DNA of 64,000 bases from Arbacia lixula (taxonomy: Eukaryota; Echinodermata; Echinoidea; Arbacioida; Arbaciidae): positions 10,875,965 through 10,939,964 of the forward strand of contig OZ022589.1 of the NCBI GenBank assembly GCA_963669155.1, in the 5' to 3' direction. The notes under the pieces are model-generated. The model made no database searches. It was not told the DNA's origin and was given only the letters and a program-made list of their open reading frames with translations. Shown one piece after another: positions 19,061-31,010 of this stretch. The translations under genes were made by a program, and so were the position numbers. How positions within the stretch are numbered: position 1 is the first letter of the stretch; each line of letters begins with the position of its first letter.

Positions 19061-21146
19061 CTAGTCCAAACACTGCAAACACTCCTGAACGAGATTCCAG
19101 TACTTGACAGTTTTGGATTTCATATAACCGTCTGGGCCCCCGTTGTGGATGCGGGCAAAATCTTCGCATGTTGGGTCGTGCCCCAGTCGCCTGTGCACGG
19201 CGTAGCGGGCCATGTATGCCTGGACAGCCTGTTCGCTGCATTCAAAAGAAGCGGCGCAGGTTTTCCAACCTGACGGAGATGGTTCAGAGAGAGAGAGAGA
19301 GAGAGAGAGAGACCAAAGGAATCAGAAGGGGAGGCAAAACAAAATAATTTGCATGTAAATCAATTAATTCCATTTTTTTATCATCAATTTCGTTATATTT
19401 GTTACAGTGTACCCCAGCAGGCCCATTGTGGGAACTATTACAAAATGGTGGGGGCATATCAGTATGGGAGGCCCCATCTCTTTCCTTAATCAGTATCATT
19501 CACACTTCATGCACCCCCGCATGCACCTATCATCATGTGCAGTTGCCACCAATGAAACAAAAAAAAAAAAAACAAACAAACAAACCATCGCCCTTTTCCA
19601 CCCCATCAACATACTCACTTCCCATCAGGTGTAAGCCACTTCGTTCGCCTGCATCATCGTAGTAGTCAGAATGCATCTGGTACGGGCCGCATGCTAAACT
19701 CCCGACATCCATCTTACATAAGGGATCTGGCATCTCGCAGTTCGACTCCACCTTGCAGATGCAGCGCAGGCAATCCGCTGGCACGGGTTCTACAATGATG
19801 AGGAGGAAAATGATGATCGTAATATTGATTAATGATAGTGATAACATGATGATGATAATGGTGCTGTTGGAATGATAACGCCGACGATGATGATAGTGGT
19901 AGTGATGATGATGTTGATTATCATAGAGTACCGAAGTGTGACGTAATATGAACCCTACGTTGTCAAGACAACTGATTCTAAACTATGTAGGTATGGGCCA
20001 AACAGCGATGATCACAGCGGAGTGCCCGAGACTAGGCCGATAGACAATGTCGAACCAGTAAATCTTGATATGTTGTTTTAGAACCAGAGACCTCCGTGAC
20101 AGTGGGTATACCCCTTCGATACTCTAGAAATGATGATGCTGAATCATATTACGACTTCAAGTCCAAAAAATAAGTTAACACAAAGGATGTATTTCTGTGT
20201 ACGGAGTTCCGCTTTCTTTCGAAATTGATCTGCCTTCGGCGTTTGATACTATATAAAAAGTTACGTACTATAAGTACTATGGAATAAGAAGTGTAGTAGC
20301 ACATGACTTATTTCGAAACTTTTATTTCGCACCACATATAATTCTGTAAACTTCGACACTACCACTAAAAGGTCCACACGGTAAGGATCTAATAACAAAG
20401 AATATATCAATGAATGATGTAACAAATAATTTATGATCTTTATTCGGGATCTTTATGGAGTCTATTGGTCCCCTCAGTGAAATCATGCACTCGGGAAAAT
20501 AATACCGTACGCCCTCCACTTCACCTCGGGAACAAGATTCCTCGTGATCATGAAATATGTGTACATTTTTGTATGTACAAATGACAAGGATCTACTTGGA
20601 TGTTATATACAACAAATAAATGTTTTCCATTCGTTCAATAGAAAGAATATTTGCATTATTTATATATCATTAAAATGTTTTGATATTAGTTGATATATAT
20701 TCGTGCTGCTACTGAGCGCTACCACGAAGAATTTGAACAAAATATCGACACAACAGTCATGAAAAGGAACGGAGGCTCCGGTATTTTTGTTTCAAAAAGG
20801 CACTTCATGTTTTGTTTGCATTTCGTTTGAACATGCTCATTTGCTGAATGGTTATATTATTTTGATTCATGATGATTAAGTGTTAGTTTTAGTAAGCAAT
20901 TATGTGTTCTCACGATTTATTTTGATGAATGCTATGATGAAATCGTAGTTGTATCCTTCGAGCTAACATACTTCGCCTTTCACCTAATAGACTCCGACAC
21001 AGAAGAAATAATGACATAATCAGTATACAGTCGGTATACTGTTGAAGCAAGGCCGCGCGCACTTAATTACCCTGACCCCATGCTTGGGCACTAAGAACCA
21101 GCACCAGCAGCGAACACACAGCCAGGCGAGCCAAGATCCCCATCAT
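19061..21146 (-). CDS. Invertebrate-type (destabilase) lysozyme, gene A
   Basis: Minus-strand coding exons are 21146-21071, 19789-19619 and 19269-19061 (TAG). Junction phases are 1 and 1 and the product is 151 aa. i-type lysozymes are secreted muramidases that cleave peptidoglycan, some with isopeptidase activity. Residues 1-25 form a signal peptide (MMGILARLAV, then SLLVLVLSAQAWG). The mature part has CLRCICKVESNC with the presumed catalytic Glu40, then MDVGSLACGPYQ with the presumed catalytic Asp53, then exon 3 with AYMARYAV and CEDFARIHNGGPDGY. Cysteines are abundant, as in the family. The start could be either of two adjacent ATGs; the second aligns with the single ATG of gene B. Donors are GTAATT and GTGAGT, and acceptors are TTGTAG and CGTCAG. 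Confidence 0.93.
19270..19618 (-). other. Lysozyme A intron 2
   Basis: Short intron with a (GA)n run at 19286-19313. Read on the minus strand it is a (CT)n tract close to the acceptor. An A-run lies at 19558-19572. Confidence 0.7.
19790..21070 (-). other. Lysozyme A intron 1
   Basis: Contains a GAT/ATG-rich triplet stretch at about 19795-19915, just upstream of the exon 2 acceptor. A fragment of the palindromic element family seen at 27.5-28.6 kb lies at 20322-20540. Confidence 0.6.
20322..20540 (-). repeat. Fragment of 27.5-kb palindromic element family
   Basis: In inverted orientation this matches 27910-28110: shared blocks are GGAGGGCGT.CGGTA, GAGGGGACCAATAGA, CCCGAATAAAGATCAT and AATATATTCTTTGTTA. 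It sits inside intron 1 of lysozyme A and is absent from the equivalent intron of B. Confidence 0.7.
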
Positions 21147-21237
21147 GTTTTCAGTCAGTCTAGCCTCAACAACTTCGGAGAAAACAATCTCGTGATTGTT
21201 GGTTCCAAGTGAATTTGGTTTCTGTTTGAGCTTAAGT

Positions 21238-21243
21238 TTTATA
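21238..21243 (-). promoter_or_regulatory. TATA box of lysozyme gene A
   Basis: The minus strand reads GGGTATAAAACTTAAG, 92 bases before the first ATG, predicting a TSS near 21210 and a ~60-nt 5'UTR. The same element and the flanking TTGGAACCAACA and CACGAGATT are kept in gene B. Confidence 0.75.
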
Positions 21244-21803
21244 CCCGCAAAGTCGCTATCGCGTGACGCGGATGTGCGTCAAAAGAATCAACATCAAATT
21301 TCGACAGCGTTCCGTGTGCAGAAATGTTAAGATATACGCCCCTCTCTTCTCCCCTCTCCGTCTGCATACGGATTTTGGGCTACATTACGTGAGTGGATGT
21401 CTACTCCCCCATCGTAACATTACAAATCATCCTAATTCGCCCATTCTTATTCAATCTTATTATAACGAGGAAAATTTGTAGCAAACCATTCATGAGTACG
21501 CGTTGATGCTTTGTCATGCTTTGAGCATCTCGATCTTGACAATGTCATAATGAAGGTTATTGAATTGGTGCAGCTGTTCCATTTCAATTGAGATAGGCTC
21601 TGGGCCTTAGGGTGCATGGACTAACTGAGTCTATGTCAGGTAGAACAGACTACGCCCTACCACCACGGCCAGCAAGTGGGGGAAGAGTGTTGTCTTTGCT
21701 ACCAGACATACTTATATCTTAACAGATTTTATCGTGTCCATGCATTCTACATCTCAGATCAACCTATCTCAAACATGAGAAACTTAGAGGGATTGTTAAC
21801 CAT

Positions 21804-22294
21804 GTTAACCCTGAAGAGAAGTTGGTTTAAATAAAAACAGACACTTGAAATGAACATTACTGACGGTTTGATGAAAATCGGTCAAAGTAAAAGAATATTA
21901 TTCGATTTTGAAATGTACATTTTGTGACGTCACGTGCGAGGTGCTCTTCCATTTGTTCTGTGTACAGTATAATTACAAGATTTGCTCTTTTTCTGTTTTT
22001 CACAACGGAATTATTTTTGTTTTTTTCATGCAGATATGTGTGTAAAAAGGTATTTTTGATGATATGTCAATTGCACAAGTACAAGAATGCATATATTTTG
22101 AGATATGCACATTTTCGAGAAAAAATTTGTACACAGCATAATTATGGGAGAGCAACTCGCACGTGACGTCACAAACTGAAAACTTTAAAAGATCATAACT
22201 TTCTTATCCTGTGACGGAATTTCATCAAACCTTCGCTTATATGTTTCTTTCACGTGTCTGGTTTTATTGAAACAAAACTAATTTCAGGGTAAAC
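21804..22294. mobile_element. Long fold-back element (~490 bp)
   Basis: Left arm GTTAACCCTGAA...GACACTTGAAA...GACGTCACGTGCGAG pairs with the inverted right arm CTCGCACGTGACGTC...TTTCACGTGTC...TTCAGGGTAAAC. The central part recurs without arms near 39070-39230 and, more diverged, near 62930-63020. Confidence 0.75.
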
Positions 22295-22500
22295 TATCGT
22301 GGATGATAACTAGTGCATCATTTTTTTCCGCTGCACATATCATTATTCTGTAATCCAGGAGATCTTAGCTGGATCCTCCTGGTCAATAATATTTATCCCT
22401 TAATCCTCTAACATTGATGGAGGTGATCAAAACGTACGTTCAATGTACCCCTTACACAGAAACATACAGACATACGCAGACGCGATAACACACGACACGC

Positions 22501-22739
22501 CCCCCCCCCCCCACCCCTCACACACACACACACACACACACACTCACGTTTTGGTTAATGTTTTATCTTCTTTCTTTTTCGAAATGAACAGTAATTACAA
22601 TACAAACCTATATGCATTACAATACTAGTAATATTCATCAAAGTATTACATATCAATGATTCACTGATGGAATGGTGAAAAAGAAAAAGTTCTCTATGTA
22701 TAAACAAAGAAAACACAAGAGGAAATCAGCAGAAGACAA
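22501..22739. other. CA microsatellite and flanking unique DNA
   Basis: A C-run at 22501-22512 is followed by (CA)n to about 22545. No gene is recognised. Confidence 0.6.
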
Positions 22740-23040
22740 CCCCACATGCTCCCTCAATATTTGAAGGGGGGGGGGCAAAATAGATTTTTGCCCTCCCAAA
22801 AGGCCCCCTCGCAATACGAAATGAATACCATTCGTACAGGTATTGATATACGACAAAACACAACTATTTTGAGCTCTAAGATTTGAAGTTTAGACAATCA
22901 AGAAACAAAATGTTCACATGCGCTCCCTCGTATTATCAACATTTCGTTAATTTATCAAGGGTCATTTGTGTTCCTCTCTCTCGATCCCTCGCATATTAGT
23001 TGGGGATAATACCCATTATATTCCACATACTAAGAATGTT
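22740..23040. repeat. Diverged copy of the 29.4/30.7-kb repeat block
   Basis: Shares TTGCCCTCCCAAAAGGCCCC, GTGCTCCCTC-type, CTCGCATATTA and ATAATACCC-type blocks in the same order as 29466-29640 and 30779-30965, with lower similarity. Confidence 0.6.
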
Positions 23041-23234
23041 GCTATATGATTGGTCAAGAGTTGATCACGTGATGAGGCGTAATTTTTCCTATCAGATCAC
23101 TTGAGAATAAAAGTTCGTTACACTCTAGATGATAGTACTTTTTCGTTTCGCTGATCTCTTCACTCTTCACAGTCCTAACGCGTGATAAATTTTTTGAGTA
23201 TGCGCGAAATAAAAGCGCGTTACACTCGGACTAT

Positions 23235-23335
23235 CAGCTCCCACTTACGCGTCCAAACGCGCATCATGATGCGCGTCCTAATTAAACGCGCGTCATAATG
23301 CGCGTCCTAATTAACGCGCATCCTTACGCGTGTTC
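23235..23335. repeat. Palindromic CGCG cluster
   Basis: Two and a half units of about 30 bases, each with CGCGCATCATGATGCGCG or a close variant followed by TCCTAATTAA. Both the repeats and the palindromes are unusually CpG-dense for this neighbourhood. Confidence 0.75.
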
Positions 23336-23464
23336 CCCATGGCAGCGGCTCGGGGTTAGGTAGAGAAGTAAACATTACTTTTGTACGTCAAATTGTCATT
23401 TTTGGTATAGATAGTTGGTTTCAGATGTGGAATATAAATCAAATAATCAACTTTTGGTTTCAGG

Positions 23465-23582
23465 CAATGAGACGAACTATCACTTCCTCGGCGATCTGAA
23501 TGTATACGCTATCTTTCCTCAGCTGCGCTTCGGAAAGATAGCTACATCCAGATCGCCTCGGAAGTGATAGTTCATCCCATCA
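23465..23582. repeat. Near-perfect ~117-bp hairpin
   Basis: ATGAGACGAACTATCACTTC followed by CTCGGCGATCTGAATGTA and GCTATCTTTCC is mirrored as GGAAAGATAGC, TACATCCAGATCGCCTCG and GAAGTGATAGTTCATCCCAT. The loop is only about ten bases. Confidence 0.85.
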
Positions 23583-24561
23583 CCTTCACCAACGTTGATT
23601 ATTTGTTTACTAACAATTAAGGGGCATGCTCTTGAGCCCCTCACAAGACAAAAAGTCTAGAGCCCGTTTTCCAGAGATTTTCCTTTTCTGTAATTCTGAG
23701 TACATTGTAAGCGCATATATCTTCATAAATTTTCAATCTTAAAAGGGACATTTTTGTCGGCACAAATGTTCTAACCAAAATGGCTCCTCTGTCGATACAT
23801 TGGGCCCTATGAAGACAAATATAATTTCAACTTATCTTTAGGCAGCAAGCGCCCTTCCCTCGCTTGCCAAAGGGTATCATACCGTATGATACGTGCTCCA
23901 CCAAAACACAAGGTCTCTTTTCGATTGATATATCTGTGACATCTTGCACGGGCAAAGTTACCTTGAGAACAAATGTGTATGCTTCGATGAAATTAGTGAT
24001 ATAAGCTCGTATGTGTACATTTCGTTAGCTTATATATAATATCTACATACACACATACACACGCACATACGCACACACACGCACACACAGTTTAATTCAT
24101 AATACAAAATTTGGGTTATAAGATTGTTTGCGCTTCATTTATTGAATATTCATTGGAGTTCCTAGCAAGCTGCTTCACTCGCTCTCAAAAAGTATTATCA
24201 AAGTAAGAAAATAAGTTGCAAAACGAAAGAGGAAATGTAACTCTGATGATTGTTATTACTTTCTAACACATGGGCTTATTGTATATTACAAGGTAGGCTT
24301 ATATATTTTTTTTCGCGCTTCATTAATCAAATATTCTTCAGAGCTACTCGCTCGCTCGGAATAAGAATGATAAAAGTCAGAAAATAAAGTGCAAACAGGA
24401 GTACAAAATGTAACAATGATGATTAAAACTATGTGTTAGCCCTCACCATGGATGGACAGACTTTGATTGTCGCACCCCTCCAAAATATACTTGTGAAACT
24501 TGTCGCTCACAAAGAGAAAGAGTGTGCAATTAATGGGGCGTGAATATCTTGCATGTGTGCA
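23583..24561. other. No gene recognised; repeat fragments
   Basis: Two direct partial repeats end in a CACTCGCTC-type motif (about 24115-24190 and 24305-24360). The block at 24460-24560 (GGGGCGTGAATATCTTGCAT) matches 31125-31225, so it belongs to the duplicated lysozyme spacer. Confidence 0.5.
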
Positions 24562-26611
24562 TTTTTCCTGAAGCAGGATATGTTGACACATGAGAAGAGT
24601 ATCGTGATTTCCAGTACATCACCCACTGTAAACAACGATCACATTCTTCATGCCAATAGCAACATTATAGAGAATGTCAGATCCTCGGCCTTGCGTGATG
24701 TTTTCAAGTTTGGCATTATGCACGCATGATACTAGCCTATGTCCCGGGCTGTGAAGTGTGTCGACAACTGTTATTATAACACAATGCAATTAAAACAATT
24801 AATGAAACTGTTTCAACACATCAAACGTACCAAATAATATGCTTAGATTACTGATGTGTGTATGCTTGAAGGGCACCACCGGACAGAGATTTAGTTCTTT
24901 TACATCAAAGATATATCTCAAATAAACATACAAAATCAAGTTTAAAGGTGATATTCATAGAAAATCCAAAAATATGAAGATATTCATGTACAGAAAGCTT
25001 ATAAGCCATACAATGAGCTCGGATGACATTCAAACAATATATCACTTTCCAAAAAGCGAAATTAGGGTGAAAACAATCACCGTATTCTCGGGGACAAATT
25101 TGACCTACTGTCATCCGAAACGGCCGTTAGGTCTGACGTAAGAAACGGGAGGCGTTATTGTGCATCACACATGCCAATCCGCAGCTTCTTTTCCGCCAGA
25201 AGCATCGGGCATTGTTAATGAAACTGTGATGGCAGTTGCTAGTGGAATAACAGGTGTGATACACAATGGTCATTGTGAAGCATATCCCGGCTGTGACGTA
25301 CACACAACGCCACTTTCCCTTAGGCGATTTCGTAGGTCAGGAAGAGAGTCAATTTAGTGAAATTTGACTTTCATTAAACACATAACTGAACACTTTCATG
25401 GCATGTTAGCTGCATAAATTGCTTTAATAACTCATTTAATTATAAAATAAACTATATTTATTTGATTTTATTTCCTATGATTACCACCTTTAAGATCCTG
25501 AGTTTAATTCTACATTGCTTGGGAACATCATGTTTCAATAGTTATGTCAGCGCAGTTCCCATAAAGATACCACCTAACGATACTCAAATCGATCGCAATT
25601 GCGATATATCGCAGCCAGCAAAGAAAATTAAAAAAAAAAAAAACTTTGTGTACACGCCGATCACTATCGTTTCCGCTGTGCGATAAATCGCTTAGGTACG
25701 CGAATCGATCTAGCGGACATGCAAAGAAAGTGCACGTGAACATCGAGATACTATAGTAACCGATGTTCCGCATTAATTCATTGCATTGTTCTCAAATTAA
25801 ACCTATCAGTATGATTGATATTCAATTCTAGTGCCAAAACAACGACGCATTGGTTTTGTAATACCCGGTGGTCCCCTTTAAGAGTAGAATAGCCCTTTAA
25901 AACTCGGCATTGTTCAGCAGTTTTCACAACCCTGTAAACATTTTTGAAATTATACAATCATTCTTTCCTTTCTTTCCTTCTTTGTTTATAATTATGTTTG
26001 AAACACCTCGTTTCATATAGCGACCTTAGTTTCCATCCATGTAGCTTATTGCACTGACCAGTGGTCAGCGGTCGTCATTTTGGTCTAATCCTGGTCGCAC
26101 CAATGCATCCCTGTGGCACGGACAGCTGGAAAGGAAAGGAAAGTTTTGTCACTATTCCTAGAAAGATTCGTTAAGCCATGGCTGTGGCATTTCAAACTTA
26201 TCGCAAGGGTTGGGTATATACTGCTGATCCATGCCGAAATTTGTGACTTTGTAAAAGGGATATTCTACGTTTAAACATACATATTAGAATCATCTGAGCA
26301 TATATCGGTACACTGGATGTGTTAAAACAGTGTCCTTTATTATGTCAATCAAATTGTGTTGTGATAGCAGATATCCCATTTGTCGACACACTTCACAGCC
26401 TGGAACTTAGGCAAGCAACATGTGTGCATAATGCTAAACATAATTCATGCAAAACATCACGCAAGGCCGAGGATCTGACACTCTATATCATGCTGCTATT
26501 GGCATGAAAAATGTGGTCGTTGTTTACAGTGAGGTCGTTGTTTACAGTGGGTGATGTACTGGAAGTCATGATGCTCTTCTCATGTGTCAACATTTCCTGA
26601 TTTAGGAAAAC
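24562..26611. mobile_element. 2-kb element bounded by ~210-bp inverted repeats
   Basis: The left arm 24562-24767 and the inverted right arm 26381-26611 share GACACATGAGAAGAG / CTCTTCTCATGTGTC, CAGTACATCACCCACTGTAAA, GATCCTCGGCCTTGCGTGAT and TGTCGACACACTTCACAGCC (as complements). The right arm carries an extra copy of GTCGTTGTTTACAGTG. The 1.6-kb interior has no transposase, only a dispersed repeat (25165-25300) and AT-rich DNA. Confidence 0.75.
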
Positions 26612-27469
26612 GCGTGATGTATGTATTGCATAAATCATTTCTAGTGACGCCCTCTCTCATACAGAAAATGAGTGAGAGAAGACTTCCCTACCCTTGCACG
26701 ATGTGCCTTATCTTGTGATGGAAAACTGGTTATTAGAAATACAAGAGTCTTTCCCCCGCTGGATTGGCCGGAGCTCTTTCACACCCATTTTCCCCTTGAT
26801 CTTACAACATGATTACCAAACACACTCATGTGCTTCTTGCGACAATGATTAACGCTCCTTCTTAAAAACAAATTAGTTTGTTAGCGTTTGTATGTATACC
26901 CCCCTTTAAAAGAAAAGGACATTTCAAACGTACAAGAACGATTCCGCTCTCGCAAGCTTTGTATTCATTCAATTCAAATCAATTTTATCGATAAACACCA
27001 TGCTGAAAACGAGAGGCCGGAGACTTTAAGAAATCAAGTGGTGATCTGTTATGACAGACCACTTATTTATGAAAGAAAAAAATTAAATCGAGAGATGACC
27101 GGTAAATATGACAGACTACCTAATAAAGAGAGAAAGATGAACGAGATTAAGAGATGATCTGTCGATTACGACAGACCATCTAATAATTTACAACTCAACT
27201 AAATCTGAAATGAACACATCACATGCCGGTAGAAATTTCATCAATTATTGTTCTTGTAATAATTCTCGGAACATTCAATGAGATTTTCACTTTCATACCA
27301 AGTTAGACCTAAAATTGTATTTGTATTCAAAACACAACAATGTCCATTTTGCATCAAACATGCTAACCTACAAGGCCTTTTTGCCAGAAGCACCATGTAT
27401 TATTGACACTCTGATAACAGTTGCTATTGGATTGACAAGTTTGATGCACAATGATTACTCCGTATATTA
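26612..27469. other. No gene recognised; dispersed repeat copy
   Basis: 27340-27475 is a copy of the family also at 25175-25300 and 1855-1905 (GCCAGAAGCACCATG, then GATAACAGTTGCTATTGG). Short copies of a GAT.TGT..ATGACAGACCA motif recur near 27040, 27090 and 27160. Confidence 0.5.
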
Positions 27470-28655
27470 TACAAAACATATACCAAGCTGTGAGATTGTA
27501 TAGTGGAAATTTTCTATCTGAGGAGGGAGTGGCACAGAACTATTTTTTTCCGAGGGGTGAAGCCCCCGAGGAAAAAATAGTAAATTATGCCAGTCCCTCC
27601 GAAGATGGATAATTTTCGATATACTTTCGAACTCAATGCTTGGTATATTTGTTTTTATATCCCTTTTGTAAAACAATAACAGAACAAAAATAGTTGCCTT
27701 TTTTTCTCTGTGTCAATATCGGTTCATCCCAGGTAAATGAGCAACACGCCGCGCACTGCATTCACTGTGCACTAATTTACGCCCGGTCAGGTAGAGAGCG
27801 TGCGCAGTAGTCCCAAGGAAGAAAATAGTAAATAGAGCATGCGCAGTCCTCCCCAGGAAAAAATAGTATGCAAATATTTCATGACCATGAGGGATCTTGT
27901 GGAATCTATTTGCACCGAGGTTAAGTGGAGGGCGTGCGGTACTATTTTCCCGAGACCGCAGGTCGAGGGAAAATGGTACCGCACGCCCTCCACGTCACCG
28001 AGGGGACCAATAGATTCCACAAAGTTCCCGAATAAAGATCATGAAATATTTGTTTTATATCCGTCATTAATATATTCTTTGTTAATTAATTTAATCCTTA
28101 CCATGGACCTTGTAATTATAGTGCCGATGCTCTAAGCTCTGAACGCAGGAGCCCGATCCAGATGTTTGTTATTTCCTGCGGCTTGAGCAAACCAACGGAA
28201 ATTCAAGTTGCACCTCGGCCGCAACACCGCGGGTGTGCCGGCAGCGCGCCCAATGATTTTCCGCTAAAACGCCAAAAGGCAGCTGGAAAGAAATGTATCG
28301 CGTAGATTTTGCGTGTCGCGCATTTACCTGGGATGAATCGATGAAAATTGTATCGATTACCGATAACCCAGATATCGATAGTCCAGAGGGAAAAATAAGA
28401 CTATTTTTGACATGACGTCACGAAATAGTACTTTTTTCCCTCTGACGTCACGAAATAGTACTTTTCTTCCCTCTGAGCTCTCTTCCTTCAATAAGTACAT
28501 CTATTTGTGGTCATGTGACACCCTTTCAACCAATCAACGGACTAGAATATATTAATGAGGGATATAATGAAAACTATCCGGAGCTCTTCGAGCATCAATT
28601 GACCAATCACGTTCCTATAGAATACTCATGAATATTCATAAAAGGGATATAGCCT
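27470..28655. mobile_element. ~1.2-kb palindrome-rich non-autonomous element
   Basis: Contains nested hairpins: GAGGGAGTGGCA...AACTATTTTTTCCGAGGGG with its mirror CCCCCGAGGAAAAAATAGT...TGCCAGTCCCTCC (27515-27602), and GGAGGGCGTGCGGTACTATT with its mirror (27928-27995). A shorter inverted copy lies at 49885-50411 and a fragment at 20322-20540. Near 28395-28475 a 33-bp unit with TGACGTCACGAAATAGTACT is tandemly repeated. No ORF encodes a transposase. Confidence 0.7.
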
Positions 28656-28689
28656 AATAATATTTTTTATTTTTGTTACCATGAAATAA

Positions 28690-29410
28690 TAATTTCATAG
28701 GTTTTTGAACGATGGTTTAACCATGGTTCATTGACAGTTGTATTAGTACAGTTCTTGAACGACGGTTAAACCATGGTTCATCAAAGGTTTTATTACGACT
28801 GTGTTTGAATAATGGTTAAACTATGGCTCGTCACGGCTTGTTCTACTTTGGTTTCATTTACGGGTTTCTCACCACTGTTTTTGAACGATGGTTAAATCAT
28901 GGTTCATTAACGGTTTTATTACCACTGTTTTTGAATGGTGGTTTAGGTGTGGCTCGTTTTAGAAATACGGTTTTTGTATGGTGGTTAGACAATGGCTATA
29001 TGACGGTTTTAATACCACTGTTCTTGTACGATGATAAAACCATGGTTCATCAACGGTTTTATTAACTTGGTTCTTGAACAATGATTAAACCATGGTTTAT
29101 TGATGGTTTTACTACCACTTTTTTTGAATGATGGTTTAAGTATGGTTGATCGACTGTTGTAAAACTACGGGTTTTGTAAGGTGGTTATACATTACCACTG
29201 TTTTTGTACAATGGTTATACCATGGTTTATTGACGGTTTTATAATTACGGGTTAATTAAACGTTTGATTACGATGGATTTTGAATGAAAGTTAAACTATG
29301 ATTAATGGACTGTTTTAGAACTATGTTTTTGTATGGTGGTTAAACTATGATTGTATGACGGTTTTGAAAGCACGGTTCTATAACCTTTGTGAAACCACGG
29401 TTTTACCATG
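28690..29410. repeat. Degenerate ~50-bp minisatellite
   Basis: About 14 copies of a unit like GTTTTTGAACGATGGTTAAA followed by CCATGGTTCAT.GACGGTTTTATTACCA run head to tail, for example from 28699, 28752, 28802, 28877, 28928, 28971, 29020, 29071 and 29122. Most units contain a small palindrome around CCATGG. Open frames crossing it are not genes. Confidence 0.8.
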
Positions 29411-29680
29411 ACAAAGTCCTCCTTAAGATTTGAACTGTGTGTGTGTATAGGGGGGAGGGGGGGGGGGGGGTTGCCCTCCCAAAGGGCCTCCTCACAAAAA
29501 GAAATCAAATACCATTTGTACTATACCCTGCTCGATGGCTATGTGCTCCCTCATTATATTAACATTTTGTATTTTTTCAGGATTCATTTATTTTCCCCTC
29601 TCTCCCTCGCATATTAATGGAAAATACTGCCCTCTATCAAGAGAAACGCTCGTATGCACGTTACGCGTATTTCATTTGTG
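29318..29680. repeat. Local direct duplication, copy 1
   Basis: Closely matches 30637-31010 (TTTTTGTATGGTGGTTAAAC through AGAGAAACGCTCGTATGCAC). The duplicated block includes the last minisatellite unit, so the array end was copied with its flank. Confidence 0.85.
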
Positions 29681-30636
29681 TTCATATATTTTCTGTCCAT
29701 AGTTTGTGTCTCCGATACATGTAAATGGGTTCTGGGTGGAGGTTTTGTGGACAACGGGCATCATGTTACCTTTCTCCTACCCTGGCAGCCCATTGCTTGC
29801 ATCCAAGCCATTCAAATGCGTATCACTTCTATGTAATAAAATGTTGTTAAATTAATGGAATTCCTGTTATTTGACATTGACTTAATTAAGGTAACAGTTA
29901 ATTGAAGCCGAGTTCCTATCACTGTAAAAAAAAAAAATCGTTTTTTTAACGGGAATGCCCGTTTAATTAAGTCCTATTAATTTATTAATACATACTTGGA
30001 TACCCTAATCCTAATCCTAGCCTATTCCTAATCTAACATTAAGCCTAATCTAACCTACACCTAACCATCATTAACTTGCTTGGACATTCTTATATAGGGC
30101 ATCCTATTTATACATACTTTCGTTATGGTTAGTACTTGCGGAAAGATGCACTAATTAGACAGATAAATTAACATTTTGATAGTACTTTCAATTCAATTAG
30201 CGACCCTTTATAGAGTAAATATTTTCTATTAATATGCCATTACAGTCACAATTTTAATATTCTATAAAAGAGCAATTAATTTCATGGATAATTGTTATTT
30301 TTTAGATCCCTTGCTAACAGAATCATGCTAATGAATATTCATTGAAAATAAAAATGACGTAACAATTTGTAATTTAACAAAGTAGCTCGTTGAAATACCA
30401 GAACTTATGCTGACTTCCTGTAGAGAAACAAACTTCCTGTTATTTTACATGGAAAAGACAGTAAATTTAATGTAACGGCGGTATCTTGTAATTTCACGGG
30501 CAAAATTTTTTGTAGTTTTACAGTTTTTACAGTGTATAGACAAAACAATTTCCTTGCCACTTTACAAGAAATATACCGTAATAATGGAGAAACAACTAAA
30601 ACTGTCAAAAAGACAGTTTTACAGTGTGCAGAACTT
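29681..30636. other. AT-rich spacer between duplicated blocks
   Basis: Contains a CCTAATCCTAATC-like stretch (30003-30062) and a TTTACAGTTTTTACAGTGT-type region (30510-30620) with inverted repeats of the ACAGT type. No gene is recognised. Confidence 0.45.
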
Positions 30637-31010
30637 TAGAATTACGTTTTTTGTATGGTGGTTAAACTATGATTGTATGACGGTAAGCATGGTTCTATAA
30701 CCTTTGTGAAACCACGGTTTTACCATGACAAAGTCCTCCTTAAGATTTGAAGTGTGTGTGTGTGTGTGTAGGAGGGGGGGTTGCCCTCTCAAAGGCCCCC
30801 CTCACAAAAAGAAATCAAATACCATTTGTACTATACACCGCTCGGTTGCTATGTGCTCCCTCACTATATCAACATTGTAATTTTGTCAGGATTCATTTGA
30901 TTTCCCCGGGAGGTCCCTGGTTTTCCTCTCTCTCTCTCGCATATCAATGGGGAATACTGCCCTCTATCAAGAGAAACGCTCGTATGCACGTTCCGTGTAT
31001 TTCATTCGTT
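30637..31010. repeat. Local direct duplication, copy 2
   Basis: Second copy of 29318-29680, with a small deletion in the GTATGACGGT region and an insertion near 30900 (CCCGGGAGGTCCCTGG). Confidence 0.85.

Larger units (their letters stand above)
17160..22500. repeat. Segmental duplication unit carrying lysozyme gene A
   Basis: Blocks of this unit align in the same order and orientation with 31440-38260: 17160-18005 with 31440-32330, 18950-19280 with 32808-33190, 19619-19790 with 34637-34822, 20690-21245 with 36660-37205, 21310-21560 with 37725-38000, and 22350-22500 with 38110-38260. Differences are mostly inserted mobile elements and microsatellite expansion in the second unit. The duplication includes the promoter and all exons. 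Confidence 0.8.
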
